From the NCBI RefSeq assembly GCF_001202025.1, contig NZ_LGHS01000048.1, forward strand, positions 1 to 46,097: a stretch of DNA of 46,097 nt, given 5' to 3'. Below, in pieces: positions 9,348 to 19,258 of this stretch. The translations under genes were made by a program, and so were the position numbers. Positions within the stretch are counted from its first letter, which is position 1; each line of letters opens with the position of its first letter. The DNA is from Pseudorhodobacter aquimaris (GTDB lineage: Bacteria; Pseudomonadota; Alphaproteobacteria; Rhodobacterales; Rhodobacteraceae). The notes under the pieces are model-generated. The model saw only the letters and a program-made list of their open reading frames with translations, made no database searches and was not told the origin of the DNA.

Positions 9348-10720
9348 GGCGCCACCTCCAGCAGGTTCACGGGCAGGCCCGAAAGGTCGTGGAAATAACG
9401 GATCATCATATTGCCCGCCGCCGCAGACCGGTAAGCCGCCGAGGCGCGCATATCGCTGAGGGGTTCGAAATCATGGGCCAACGCTTTGCGGGCGGATTGT
9501 GCGGTTTCCATGCTCCACGGTTGACCGATCAGGGCGGCCTCGGCCCCCTTGGCGCGTTTGGGGGTGCCTGCCATGCCGCCAAAGGCGATGCGGGCGGCAC
9601 TGACCTTGCCATTTTCAAGGGTGACATTGAAACAGCCGCACACCGCCGAGATATCCTGATCGAACCGTTTCGACAGCTTGTAGCAGCGCAGGTTCGGCGC
9701 ATCGGTGGGGAAGGTCACAGCCTCGACAAATTCCCCCTTTTGGCGATCCTGCTTGCCGTATTCGATAAAGAAATCCTCCAAGGGAATCTCGCGGCGCGTG
9801 TCGCCTTTGCGCAGGTGCAAACCGGCCCCGAGCGCGATCAGCGCCGGCGGCCCGTCCCCGATGGGGGAGCCATTGGCGATATTGCCGCCGATCGTCGCCG
9901 CGTTGCGCACCTGATCGCTGGCATAACGGCGCAGAAGTTCGGCAAAAGAGGGCAGCTTGGCGGCGACGGCCCCCATCAGATCGTTGATTGTGACGCCCGC
10001 GCCCACGCGTAAACTGTGACCCTCGGCGGTGATCTGTTGCAGGTCCTTGATGCCACCCAAAAAGGCCACAGGGGCCAGATCGCGCAATTGTTTGGTGACC
10101 CAAAGGCCGACATCGGTGGCCCCTGCGATCAAGGTGGCATCGGGGTTTTGGACGTACCATTCGGCCAAATCATTGCTGGTTGCGGGCCGCAGGGTAGAGC
10201 CTTCGGCGGTGGCACGGGACGCCACGCCCATCTCGGCGCGAAGCCATTCGGGAACGGGCGCATCCTCAACCGCTTGGGCGGCGCGGATGATCGGGGCGTA
10301 TCCGGTACAACGGCAAAGATTGCCCGCCAGTGCAGTATCGTGATCGCTGCGCCCTTGCGCATGGGCCGTGGCCATGGCGACGACAAAACCGGGGGTGCAA
10401 AAGCCGCATTGTGATCCGTGATGGGCGACCATCGCCTCTTGGGCGGGGTGGGGGGTGCCATCGGGGGCGGTAAGCCCCTCAACCGTGCGGACCGATTTGC
10501 CGTGCAGTTGCGGCAGGAACAAAATGCAGGCGTTCAGCGCCTTGGGGCCATCGGCATCGCTGACCATGACCGTACAGGCACCGCAATCGCCCTCGTTGCA
10601 GCCCTCTTTGGTGCCTGTCAATCCGCGGGTCTCTCGCAGCCATTCCAACAGGGTCAGCGTCGGAGAGCTTGCCGAAATGCGAACCGGCGCTCCGTTCAGA
10701 TGAAACGCGATTTCCGTCAT
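9344..10720 (-). CDS. xdhA: Xanthine dehydrogenase FeS/FAD subunit XdhA
   Basis: The small subunit carries two [2Fe-2S] clusters and FAD and passes electrons from the molybdenum site to NAD. In order, the 458-aa protein shows a plant-type ferredoxin motif ([14 protein letters not shown]), the second cluster domain ([10 protein letters not shown] and [11 protein letters not shown]), and a FAD-binding domain ([29 protein letters not shown]). The start at 10720 ([10 protein letters not shown]) is chosen over an in-frame start 120 bases upstream because only from here does the ferredoxin fold begin as in relatives. It is the first gene of the seven-gene purine operon and is transcribed divergently from dnaE. 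Confidence 0.94.
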   Translation of the reverse strand: MTEIAFHLNGAPVRISASSPTLTLLEWLRETRGLTGTKEGCNEGDCGACTVMVSDADGPKALNACILFLPQLHGKSVRTVEGLTAPDGTPHPAQEAMVAHHGSQCGFCTPGFVVAMATAHAQGRSDHDTALAGNLCRCTGYAPIIRAAQAVEDAPVPEWLRAEMGVASRATAEGSTLRPATSNDLAEWYVQNPDATLIAGATDVGLWVTKQLRDLAPVAFLGGIKDLQQITAEGHSLRVGAGVTINDLMGAVAAKLPSFAELLRRYASDQVRNAATIGGNIANGSPIGDGPPALIALGAGLHLRKGDTRREIPLEDFFIEYGKQDRQKGEFVEAVTFPTDAPNLRCYKLSKRFDQDISAVCGCFNVTLENGKVSAARIAFGGMAGTPKRAKGAEAALIGQPWSMETAQSARKALAHDFEPLSDMRASAAYRSAAAGNMMIRYFHDLSGLPVNLLEVAP

Positions 10721-10939
10721 GTTATTATCCGCCGCGGTCTGTGCGTCTTGGGTCAATGCGTGTCTGCCCGATGCGGGGTAAAGCAGATTACGCGCCCTTG
10801 GGTATTTAGGTATCAAAGCCGCGGTGCGACAAAATAGCAAATTTATTCTGCACCATGCACATGAATTCTAATTTGAATTTTAGTCTGGCCGCGCTTGTTG
10901 CGCTTTCGCCGGGCTGCGGGCTGGGCTAGGCTTGGTCTT
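10721..10939. promoter_or_regulatory. Divergent control region between xdhA and dnaE
   Basis: The 219 bp between the two start codons must hold the promoters of the purine operon and of dnaE. An AT-rich patch at about 10836-10882 contrasts with the GC-rich surroundings. It contains an inverted repeat, AATTC-taattt-GAATT (about 10864-10879), and a nearby TGCA-tgg-TGCA repeat on the minus strand. I could not identify convincing -35/-10 pairs. A purine-responsive operator here is plausible but only inferred. Confidence 0.3.
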
Positions 10940-13900
10940 ATGTCAGCACCCCGATTCATACATCTTCGCACCCATACGGAATATTCCCTTCTCGAAGGGG
11001 CCGTGCCGCTTAAACAGCTTATCAAGCTTTGCGCCGAGCAGCAGATGCCCGCGGTGGCCGTCACCGATACGAACAATATGTTCGCGGCACTGGAGTTTTC
11101 GACGATTGCGGCGGGGGCGGGCTTGCAGCCGATCATCGGCTGTCAGGTCTCGGTGGCCTATGATCCACCACAGCCGGGGGAAAAGCCGCGCAACCCCGCG
11201 CCGGTGGTTTTGCTGGCCCAGAACGAGGTCGGCTATCGCAACCTGATGAAGCTGAACAGCTGCCTTTATGTCGATACGGGTGGGCAGTTGCCGCAGGTCA
11301 CGCTGGAAGATTTAGAGGCGCATTCCGAGGGGCTGATCTGTTTGACGGGCGGTGCCGAGGGGCCGGTGGGCAAGCTGTTGCAAACCGCGCAAAATGCCAA
11401 GGCCAAAGCCCTGATGACGCGTCTGGCGGCGGCCTATCCGGACCGGCTTTATGTGGAGTTGCAACGCCACCCCGGCGCGGGCGGCCAGTTGACCGAAGGT
11501 GAGCGCAGCAGCGAGCGCGGCTTTGTCGAAATGGCCTATGCCATGGGCCTGCCTTTGGTTGCGACCAATGATGTCTATTTCCCCAAAGCGACGATGTATG
11601 AGGCGCATGACGCCTTGCTGTGTATCGCGGATGGGGCCTATGTCGACCAGCAACAACCGCGCCGCCGCCTGACCCCGCAGCATTACCTCAAATCCGAGGC
11701 AGAGATGGCGACGCTTTTTGCCGATCTGCCCGAGGCGCTTGAAAATACGGTTGAAATTGCGCGGCGCTGTGCGTTCAAAGTGGCCAAACATGCGCCGATC
11801 CTGCCCAAGTTCGCCGATGATGAGGTCAACGAGCTGCGCCGTCAGGCCAATGAGGGCCTCAAGGCGCGGCTGGCGGTCATTCCCCATGCGGTCAGCGTTG
11901 AGGAGTATCAGGCACGGCTGGATTTTGAGCTGGATATCATCATCGGGATGCAGTTCCCCGGTTACTTCCTGATCGTGGCGGATTTTATCAAATGGGCCAA
12001 GGATCAGGGCATTCCAGTCGGGCCGGGGCGTGGGTCGGGGGCGGGGTCATTGGTGGCCTATGCCTTGACGATCACCGATCTGGACCCGCTGCGCTATTCC
12101 TTGCTTTTTGAACGTTTTTTGAACCCCGAACGGGTTTCCATGCCCGACTTCGACATCGACTTTTGCATGGATCGCCGTGAGGAGGTGATCCACTACGTGC
12201 AAGAGAAATACGGCCGCGACAAGGTCGGGCAGATCATCACATTCGGTGCGCTTTTGTCCAAGGCGGCGGTGCGCGATGTCGGCCGTGTTTTGCAAATGTC
12301 CTATATGCAGGTGGACCGCCTGTCCAAGATGATCCCCGTCGAGGGGGTGAAACCCGTGTCGATCACCAAGGCGTTGGCGGATGAGCCGCGCCTGCGTGAG
12401 GCCGCCAAGGAAGAGGTGGTCGAGAGGTTGCTCAACTACGGTCAACAGCTTGAAGGGCTGTTGCGCAACGCCTCGACCCACGCGGCGGGGGTGGTGATCG
12501 GTGACCGGCCCTTGGACGAATTGGTACCGCTCTATCAGGATCCGAAATCCGATATGCCCGCGACCCAGTTCAACATGAAATGGGTTGAGGCGGCGGGGCT
12601 GGTCAAATTCGACTTCTTGGGCCTTAAAACACTGACGGTGATCCAGTCGGCGCTGGATTTGCTGCGGCTGCGCGGGATTGATATTGATATCTCGTTGATC
12701 CCTTTGGACGACGAAAAAACCTATCAGCTTTACGCCGCCGCCAAGACGGTCGCGGTGTTTCAGGTGGAAAGTAGCGGGATGATGGATGCGCTGCGGCGTA
12801 TGAAGCCCACCTGTATCGAGGATATCGTGGCGCTGGTGGCGCTCTACCGTCCCGGCCCGATGGAAAATATTCCGGTCTATTGTGAGGTCAAGAACGGGCT
12901 GCGGGAAATCGAATCCGTGCATCCCACCATTGACCATCTTTTGGCCGAGACCCAAGGGATTATCGTTTACCAGGAACAGGTTATGCAGATCGCACAGGTC
13001 ATGGCGGGCTATTCGCTGGGCGGTGCGGACTTGTTGCGTCGGGCGATGGGGAAAAAGATCGCCGAAGAGATGGCCAAGGAACGCCCCAAGTTTATCGAGG
13101 GCGCCAAGGCCACGCATAATATCGACGCGAAAAAGGCCGGTGAGGTTTTCGACCTGCTGGAGAAATTCGCCAACTACGGGTTCAATAAATCCCACGCGGC
13201 GGCCTATGCGGTGGTCAGCTATCAAACCGGCTATCTGAAGGCGAATTACCCGGTTGAATTCATGGCCGGTGTGATGAACTGCGATATGCATCTGACCGAC
13301 AAGCTTGCGGTTTATAAGCGTGAGGTGGACCGGCTGGGGATCAAGACCGTGGCCCCTTGTGTCAACGCCTCGCTTGCCACCTTTACCGTGCGCGACGGGG
13401 CCTTGATCTATGCCTTGGGCGCGTTGAAAAACGTGGGCGTCGAGGCGATGAAGATGATTGTCGCGGGCCGTCAGACCGATGAGGGCGAAAAGCCCTATGC
13501 CTCTTTGTTCGATCTGGCGCGACGTGTCGATCTGAAACGGATCGGCAAGCGGCCCCTCGAAATGCTGGCGCGCGCCGGTGCCTTTGACAATCTCGACCCG
13601 AACCGTGCCCGCGTGTTTGAGGCGCTGGACAGTCTGGCCGCCTATTCCGCCGCGATCCATGAGGCGAAAACCTCTAATCAGGTCAGCCTTTTTGGGGACG
13701 CGGGTGAGGATGTGCCCGAACCGCGTTTAGGCTCGCGCGATGACTGGCTGCCGGTGGAACGGTTGACCGAGGAACATAAGGCGATCGGTTTCTATCTTTC
13801 GGGCCACCCGCTGGATGACTATATGGCGCCGCTGAAACGCAAAGGGGTATCCACCCTGACCGAGATCACCGCCAAGGCGGCAGATGGTGCGATGGTGGCC

Positions 13901-14391
13901 AAGATTGCAGGCTCTGTCAGTGCCAAGCAGGAACGCAAATCCGCGCGGGGCAACCGCTTTGCCTTTGTGCAACTGTCCGATCCGACCGGCCTTTATGAGG
14001 TGACGGTGTTCTCCGACACGCTAGAGGCCGCGCGCGATGTGCTGGAACCGGGGATGAATGTGGTGCTGACGGTAGAGGTGACGCTGGAGGGCGAGACCCT
14101 GAAACTGCTGGCCCGAGGCGCGCAACCAATCGATCAGGTCGCCGCCGAGGCAAGCGGCAGCGCGATCCGCATCCATATCGACAAGGCCGAGGCCGCAAGC
14201 GCCGTCGCCGCCCTGCTGGCCCGTGTGGCAAGGATGGCGGGCGCAACCAAAGTCCGGTCATGATCTGCGTTCCCGATACCGCCACGGGGCAAGAGATCGA
14301 CCTAGAGCTCCCCGCCGAATACCCGATCTCGCCCCAGATCAAAGGCGCGCTCAAGGCGGTTGGCGGCGTGGTGATGGTCGAGGAGATCTAG
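10940..14391 (+). CDS. dnaE: DNA polymerase III alpha subunit, with an apparent -1 frameshift near the 3' end
   Basis: This is the replicative polymerase. In order it shows the N-terminal PHP domain ([13 protein letters not shown]), the catalytic core with [13 protein letters not shown] and the aspartate pair in [14 protein letters not shown], a clamp-binding motif QVSLF near residue 913, and an OB-fold region ([18 protein letters not shown]). The start is MSAPRFIH at 10940. As read, the frame stops at 14263 (1107 aa). The family C-terminus continues in another frame at 14233-14391: KDGGRN, then MICVPDT, then [19 protein letters not shown] and VVMVEEI. One missing A near 14230 (GCAAGG for an expected GCAAAGG) would restore a protein of about 1150 aa. 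The lost tail lies in the region that binds tau in E. coli. Confidence 0.93.
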
Positions 14392-14392
14392 C

Positions 14393-14602
14393 CTACCAAT
14401 GCGGCGGGCGCTGGTCGGTAAAGACGGCGCCGCCCTCATCGGGGGCCTCCATCCGTTCGGCCATCATCGCCATGCGGCGGGTCAGCCGGTCGATCTCATT
14501 GGCCTGTTTGGCCACGATGTCGGAAAGCTCATCCACGGTACGGATCAGATGGGCCATCCGCTCTTCCATAGCGTTTATTCTATCGTCATTCTGTTCTGGC
14601 AT
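14393..14602 (-). CDS. slyX: SlyX family protein, 69 aa
   Basis: A small coiled-coil protein of unknown biochemical role. The sequence starts [16 protein letters not shown], runs through a heptad-rich helix ([20 protein letters not shown]), and ends with the family-typical TDQRPPHW. The start at 14602 is chosen because AAGGG lies six bases upstream, whereas the next in-frame ATG (14608) directly abuts it. It is convergent with dnaE, one base from the restored dnaE stop, and divergent from hisS. It is easily missed because its frame stays open far upstream, opposite hisS. Confidence 0.85.
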   Translation of the reverse strand: MPEQNDDRINAMEERMAHLIRTVDELSDIVAKQANEIDRLTRRMAMMAERMEAPDEGGAVFTDQRPPHW

Positions 14603-14674
14603 ATGCATCCCTTGCTTGCCGCGCCTGTCCCCATCCGCTACACCGCCCGACGACAAGCTGCAAAGGGTTTCCCG

Positions 14675-16162
14675 ATGGCCAAAGTTAAACAACCCCGCAA
14701 ACCACGCGCCGAAACGCCAAAAGGCTTTCGCGATTATTTCGGCGCGGATGTGATCGAACGCCGCGATATGCTGGCGAAAATCTCCGAGGTCTATGAGCGT
14801 TACGGCTTTGACCCGCTGGAAACCAGCGCGGTGGAAACGGTAGAGGCTTTGGGCAAGTTCCTGCCCGATGTCGACCGCCCCAACGCAGGTGTTTTCGGCT
14901 GGCAAGAGGAAGAGGGCGACTGGCTGGCGCTGCGTTATGACCTGACCGCGCCTTTGGCCCGCGTTGCCGCGCAGTTTCGCAACGACCTGCCTACCCCTTA
15001 CCGCCGCTATGCCTTTGGCCCGGTTTGGCGCAACGAAAAGCCCGGCCCCGGTCGGTTCCGTCAGTTCTATCAATGCGATGCCGATACTGTGGGCGCGCCC
15101 TCTGTCGCCGCCGATGCCGAGATTTGCGCCATGCTCTCGGACGCGCTGGAGGCCGTGGGGATTGAGCGTGGCGACTACATCGTGCGCGTCAACAACCGCA
15201 AAGTGCTGAACGGCGTGATGGAGGTTGCGGGTGTTCTGGACCCTGCCGACCCCTCCAAGTTCGAAGAGGAACGCGGCATCGTTTTGCGCGCCATCGACAA
15301 GCTGGACCGCCTTGGCCCGGACGGCGTGCGCGCGCTGTTGGGTGAGGGCCGCAAAGACGAGAGCGGCGATTTCACCAAGGGCGCGGGGCTGGCCTCTGAT
15401 CAGGCCGATGCGGTCATGGGCTTTATGGAGGCCAAGGGCGATACGGGTGCGGCCACCGTTGCACGTTTGCGCGAATTGGTCGGGGCATCCGCGCTTGGGC
15501 TGGAAGGCGTGGCAGAGCTGGAAACCATTGCGGATCTTTTGTCGGCCCAAGGTTATGGCCCTGACCGGATCGAGATTGACCCATCCATCGTGCGCGGCCT
15601 TGGCTATTACACCGGCCCTGTGTTCGAGGCAGAGCTGACCTTTGAAATCCATGACGAGAAAGGCCGCAAGCGGCAGTTCGGCTCGGTCGCGGGGGGCGGA
15701 CGCTATGATGATCTGGTCAAGCGCTTTACCGGCCAAGCGGTGCCTGCCACGGGTGTTTCCATTGGGGTGGACCGGCTTTTGGCCGCCCTGCGCGCCAAGG
15801 GACGGCTGGAGGATGCATCCGCGGGGCCGGTGGTCGTGACCGTGATGGACCGCGACCGGTTGGCCGATTACATGGCGATGGTGGGCGATTTGCGCCGCGC
15901 CGGTATCCGCGCGGAAATGTATCTGGGCAATCCGAAGAACTTTGGCAACCAGTTGAAATATGCCGATAAACGCGGCTCCCCCATTGCCGTGATCCAAGGC
16001 GGGGATGAGGCGGCCAAGGGTGTTGTTGTCCTCAAGGACCTGATCCTTGGCGCAAAGATCGCCGAAAACGCCACGCTGGAGGAATGGAAAGACCGCCCTG
16101 CGCAGGTCGAAATTCCGTTGGCCGATCTGGTTTCCGAAGTTCAAAAGATGCTTGCCCAATGA
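14675..16162 (+). CDS. hisS: Histidyl-tRNA synthetase
   Basis: A class II aminoacyl-tRNA synthetase that charges tRNA-His. In 495 aa it shows the N-terminal PKGFRDYFG, motif 2 around [14 protein letters not shown], the histidine-binding GLGYYTG, and motif 3-like GGGRYDDL, followed by an anticodon-binding domain ([17 protein letters not shown], then AVIQGGDE). The start at 14675 is preceded by AAAGGG at seven bases. Its stop overlaps the hisZ start (ATGA), giving a hisS-hisZ-hisG operon that links histidine charging and the first step of histidine synthesis. Confidence 0.95.
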   Translation: MAKVKQPRKPRAETPKGFRDYFGADVIERRDMLAKISEVYERYGFDPLETSAVETVEALGKFLPDVDRPNAGVFGWQEEEGDWLALRYDLTAPLARVAAQFRNDLPTPYRRYAFGPVWRNEKPGPGRFRQFYQCDADTVGAPSVAADAEICAMLSDALEAVGIERGDYIVRVNNRKVLNGVMEVAGVLDPADPSKFEEERGIVLRAIDKLDRLGPDGVRALLGEGRKDESGDFTKGAGLASDQADAVMGFMEAKGDTGAATVARLRELVGASALGLEGVAELETIADLLSAQGYGPDRIEIDPSIVRGLGYYTGPVFEAELTFEIHDEKGRKRQFGSVAGGGRYDDLVKRFTGQAVPATGVSIGVDRLLAALRAKGRLEDASAGPVVVTVMDRDRLADYMAMVGDLRRAGIRAEMYLGNPKNFGNQLKYADKRGSPIAVIQGGDEAAKGVVVLKDLILGAKIAENATLEEWKDRPAQVEIPLADLVSEVQKMLAQ

Positions 16163-17253
16163 CAGATCGCGCCGCCATAAGGGCCGAGGCCGAAACCCTC
16201 TTTGCCTCCTTCAAATCTGCTGGTGCCGTCGCTGTTGAGGCCGATACGCTTCTGCCCGCCGAAACCCTGCTGGACCTTTACGGCGAGGATATCCGCGCCC
16301 GCGCCTATGTCACCTCTGATCCGTTGCGTGGTGAAATGATGCTGCGGCCCGATTTCACGGTGCCGGTGGTTCAGGCCCATATGCAAAACGGGGCAGAGCC
16401 TGCGCGCTATTGCTATATGGGCGAGGTTTTCCGCAAACAGGACCGTCCGGGCACCCGTGCCAATGAGTATCTGCAAGTCGGGTTTGAGTTGTTTGACCGT
16501 TCTGCCCCCGAGGCCGCGGATGCAGAGCTGTTCACGCTGTTTCACGGGTTGCTTGCGCCCTTGGGCCTGCGGCCCGCAACGGGTGATATCGGGATCTTGA
16601 TGGCGGCGGTCAAAGGGCTTTCGACCAGCCCGCGCCGCAAGGCCGCGTTGTTGCGCCACATCTGGCGGCCCGCACGGTTTCGCAAATTGCTGGACCGCTT
16701 TTCGGGCCGCGCGGCCGCGCCCCAAGCGCGCCACGATATGCTGACCCGTCTGCGCAGCGGGGATCTGGCCGCGCTGATCGCGGATGCAGGTCCGATGATC
16801 GGCCTGCGCTCCGAGGCCGAGATTACAGCGCGGGCAAATGCGCTGATCGAGGATGACCAGACCCCGCCGCTTGCCGCGCCTGAGGCGGCCCTGCTTTATG
16901 ACCTTTTGACCTTGCAGGCACCGGCCCGTGCGGCCCTGTCGCATATGCGGGGTATAACCTCGATGCTGCCCGCGATCGAACCGGCGGTGGACCGTTTCGC
17001 CACACGGCTCGATGCGCTGGAACGCCACGGCATCAACCCTTCGGACCTGCCGTTCGAGGCAAGCCACGGGCGCTCGTCGATGGAATATTACGACGGCTTT
17101 GTGTTCAGCTTTGAGGGCAATGGCCTGCCGGTTGCCTCGGGCGGGCGCTATGATGCGCTGACGGCGGTGCTCGGGCAGGGGCGCTCTATTCCGGCGGTGG
17201 GGGGCATGATCCGCCCTGCGATGTTGGCAACCCTGCGGGAGGCATTGGCATGA
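16159..17253 (+). CDS. hisZ: ATP phosphoribosyltransferase regulatory subunit HisZ
   Basis: HisZ is a paralogue of histidyl-tRNA synthetase without charging activity. It forms a hetero-octamer with short HisG and is required for its activity and histidine feedback. The 364-aa protein keeps synthetase-like stretches ([34 protein letters not shown]) but is otherwise divergent and lacks the anticodon-binding domain. The start at 16159 overlaps the hisS stop by four bases, and its own stop overlaps hisG by four. It is next to the short-form hisG, as expected. Confidence 0.93.
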   Translation: MTDRAAIRAEAETLFASFKSAGAVAVEADTLLPAETLLDLYGEDIRARAYVTSDPLRGEMMLRPDFTVPVVQAHMQNGAEPARYCYMGEVFRKQDRPGTRANEYLQVGFELFDRSAPEAADAELFTLFHGLLAPLGLRPATGDIGILMAAVKGLSTSPRRKAALLRHIWRPARFRKLLDRFSGRAAAPQARHDMLTRLRSGDLAALIADAGPMIGLRSEAEITARANALIEDDQTPPLAAPEAALLYDLLTLQAPARAALSHMRGITSMLPAIEPAVDRFATRLDALERHGINPSDLPFEASHGRSSMEYYDGFVFSFEGNGLPVASGGRYDALTAVLGQGRSIPAVGGMIRPAMLATLREALA

Positions 17254-17954
17254 GCTTGAAGATCGGGGTGCCGTCCAAGGGGCGGCTGATGGAAAAGACC
17301 TTTGACTGGTTCGGCGCGCGTGGTGTGATCATGGGGCGCTCTGGCTCTGACCGTGAATATGCGGGGGCCGTTGAGGGTGTGGACGGGGTCGAGCTGGTGT
17401 TGCTCTCGGCCGGCGAGATCCCCCGAGAGCTGTCGGCGGGGCGTATCCATCTGGGTGTGACCGGATCGGATCTGGTGCGTGACAAGCTGGCCGATTGGTC
17501 GGCGCAGGTGGTTGAGGTCGCACCTCTGGGCTTTGGCCATGCCGATCTGATTATCGCGGTGCCGACCGCATGGATCGATGTCGATACCGTCGATGATCTG
17601 GATGCGGCGGCGGCGGCTTTTCGGGCCGAACACGGGTTCCGGCTGCGGATTGCGACGAAATATCACCGGCTTGTGCGCGACTATCTGACCGCGCAGGGGG
17701 TTGCCGATTATCAGCTGGTTGACAGTCAGGGTGCGACCGAGGGCACGGTGAAAAACCTGACCGCCGAGGCGATTGCCGATATCACCTCTTCGGGGGAAAC
17801 TTTGCGCGCGAACCATCTGAAGATCCTGTCGGACGGGCCGATCCATGCCTCACAAGCCACGCTTTTTGCGGCGCGCGGGGCCGAATGGGATGCGGGAACA
17901 CGGGCCACATTGGCCGAATTGGCAAAACAGCTGGGCGTAGAGGCCGCGGTTTAG
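17250..17954 (+). CDS. hisG: ATP phosphoribosyltransferase, short form
   Basis: Catalyses the first committed step of histidine synthesis, joining ATP and PRPP. At 234 aa it is the short form without the C-terminal regulatory domain, so it depends on HisZ encoded just upstream. Recognisable stretches are IGVPSKGRLMEKT at the N-terminus, HLGVTGSDLVRDK, and the PRPP-binding loop region DSQGATEGTVKNL. The start overlaps the hisZ stop (ATGA). The stop codon overlaps that of the convergent DUF1489 gene. Confidence 0.95.
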   Translation: MSLKIGVPSKGRLMEKTFDWFGARGVIMGRSGSDREYAGAVEGVDGVELVLLSAGEIPRELSAGRIHLGVTGSDLVRDKLADWSAQVVEVAPLGFGHADLIIAVPTAWIDVDTVDDLDAAAAAFRAEHGFRLRIATKYHRLVRDYLTAQGVADYQLVDSQGATEGTVKNLTAEAIADITSSGETLRANHLKILSDGPIHASQATLFAARGAEWDAGTRATLAELAKQLGVEAAV

Positions 17955-18382
17955 CGCAACCCGATATCGGCCAGCGCGCGGGCGAGATCGGGGGGCAGGG
18001 CCTCTTCGGTTTCGCGGCTTTTGGGCAGGTCGCGCGGGGCATCCTCGACCGAGAGATAACGCCAGCCTTGGAACGGGCGGCGCGGTGCGGGTTCGGTCGG
18101 GATAATCTGCGGATCAAGCACCAAGGCACAGCGGAGGATGCCATCTTCGCCGCGCTGTTCCTCCAGCGCTGTGAGGGTTTGCCGCGCAAGAATCACGCCC
18201 TTGAACACCCAATAGAGCGACCCGCCATTCAAAAGCGCGTCGCCGCGTTTCGGCCACATCCGCGTGACATGACGCGGCAGCCCGTCAGGCCAGCTTTTGC
18301 GGCGCTGGTCCTGCCATGCGGCCAGATCGTCAATGCCAGTGGCACCAACGCAGAGCTTTAACAGATTTACGGTGCCTGCCAC
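17951..18382 (-). CDS. DUF1489 family protein
   Basis: A 143-aa cytoplasmic protein of a family common in alphaproteobacteria and without known function. It begins MAGTVNLLKLCVGA and contains the family-typical TRMWPKRGDALLNGGSLYWVFKG and LVLDPQIIPTEPAPRRPFQGWRYL. Its 3' end overlaps that of hisG in a tail-to-tail arrangement. No signal peptide or membrane segment is visible. Confidence 0.85.
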   Translation of the reverse strand: MAGTVNLLKLCVGATGIDDLAAWQDQRRKSWPDGLPRHVTRMWPKRGDALLNGGSLYWVFKGVILARQTLTALEEQRGEDGILRCALVLDPQIIPTEPAPRRPFQGWRYLSVEDAPRDLPKSRETEEALPPDLARALADIGLR

Positions 18383-18454
18383 GAATCCCCCTTCGGTTAA
18401 CGCGAACTTAGCGCCTTGGGCGGCGGGGGCAAGTCGGGGGGCAAGCAGCCGTGG

Positions 18455-19258
18455 CTAGATGTGGCCGATGTTGTGCAGGAAATCAGAGAGGATGGCGGCG
18501 AAGGTCCGGGGCTGCTCCAGCATCGGCAAATGTCCGGATTTCCGGATTATGGCGAATTCCGCACCGGGGATCAGATCGGCCAGATCCCGCACCATATCGG
18601 CGGGGGTTATGGCATCCTGAGTGCTGGCGATGACAAGGCTTGGCAGGCGCAAGCTGGCGGTGGGGGTGTAAAAATCCGTGCCGGAGATTGCGGCGGCACA
18701 GCCCAGAACACCTTCAAGCCGCGGTGCAATTTGCCGCGCCTGCCATGCCGCAAAGGCAGGGGAATTGCGAAAACCGGCGGTGAAATGTGTTTTGGGGTCC
18801 AGCGGGTTGGCACCTGCCTGTAGGGTTTCCATCTGGCGGGCCCATGTTTCCTTGGTGCCGATCTTGCTGGCGGTATTGGTCAGGATCAGCGCGCGGATCT
18901 GATCCAGCCGCTTTACCGCCAAACCCTGCGCAACCATCCCGCCCAGACCCGTGCCAAGAAACACGCAATCGCGCACCTTAAGATGATCCAGCAAGCTTTC
19001 GGCATCGCGCACCAATGCGCCCATTCCGTAAGGTGGCTGCGGCGTGGCCGAGGCCCCGTGCCCGCGCAGATCAAAACGGATGATCCGTAAGCCCTGTGGT
19101 AGCAAGGGCAGCAGCGCATCCCAAAGCGATTGATCCAGCCCCAGCCCGTGCGCCAGCACAAGTGCAGGGCCGCTGCCCGCCTCGTGATAGGCGATCATCT
19201 GGTCGCCACAGGGGGCAAGCTTTATCGGATCGGGCATAGGGGCGGTCTTACAGGTCAT
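18455..19258 (-). CDS. Alpha/beta hydrolase of the 3-oxoadipate enol-lactonase type, nucleophile serine missing
   Basis: A 267-aa alpha/beta hydrolase resembling PcaD-type enol-lactonases. It shows LAHGLGLDQSLWDAL (oxyanion-hole HG), FDLRGHGAS, a late acid in ASTQDAITPADM and the histidine in SGHLPMLEQP. The nucleophile elbow reads LGTGLGGMVAQG. Relatives have G-x-S-x-G here, so the catalytic serine is replaced by glycine, a change one base (AGT to GGT) could cause. The gene starts inside the end of the dehydratase gene (11-base overlap) or at the in-frame MPDPIK (19237). No other aromatic-degradation gene is nearby, so a true PcaD role is doubtful and the protein may be inactive. Confidence 0.8.
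   Translation of the reverse strand: MTCKTAPMPDPIKLAPCGDQMIAYHEAGSGPALVLAHGLGLDQSLWDALLPLLPQGLRIIRFDLRGHGASATPQPPYGMGALVRDAESLLDHLKVRDCVFLGTGLGGMVAQGLAVKRLDQIRALILTNTASKIGTKETWARQMETLQAGANPLDPKTHFTAGFRNSPAFAAWQARQIAPRLEGVLGCAAAISGTDFYTPTASLRLPSLVIASTQDAITPADMVRDLADLIPGAEFAIIRKSGHLPMLEQPRTFAAILSDFLHNIGHI

Noticed and set aside
8175-9398. 407-codon plus-strand frame opposite xdhB
   Set aside because: Histidine/arginine/glycine-rich shadow typical of antisense GC-rich DNA.
12047-13660. 537-codon open frame opposite dnaE
   Set aside because: No family resemblance, lies wholly inside the conserved polymerase core on the other strand.
14393-16159. 588-codon open frame on the minus strand opposite hisS
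   Set aside because: Only the last 69 codons (slyX) resemble a protein family; the rest is the mirror of hisS, kept open by GC-rich codon bias.
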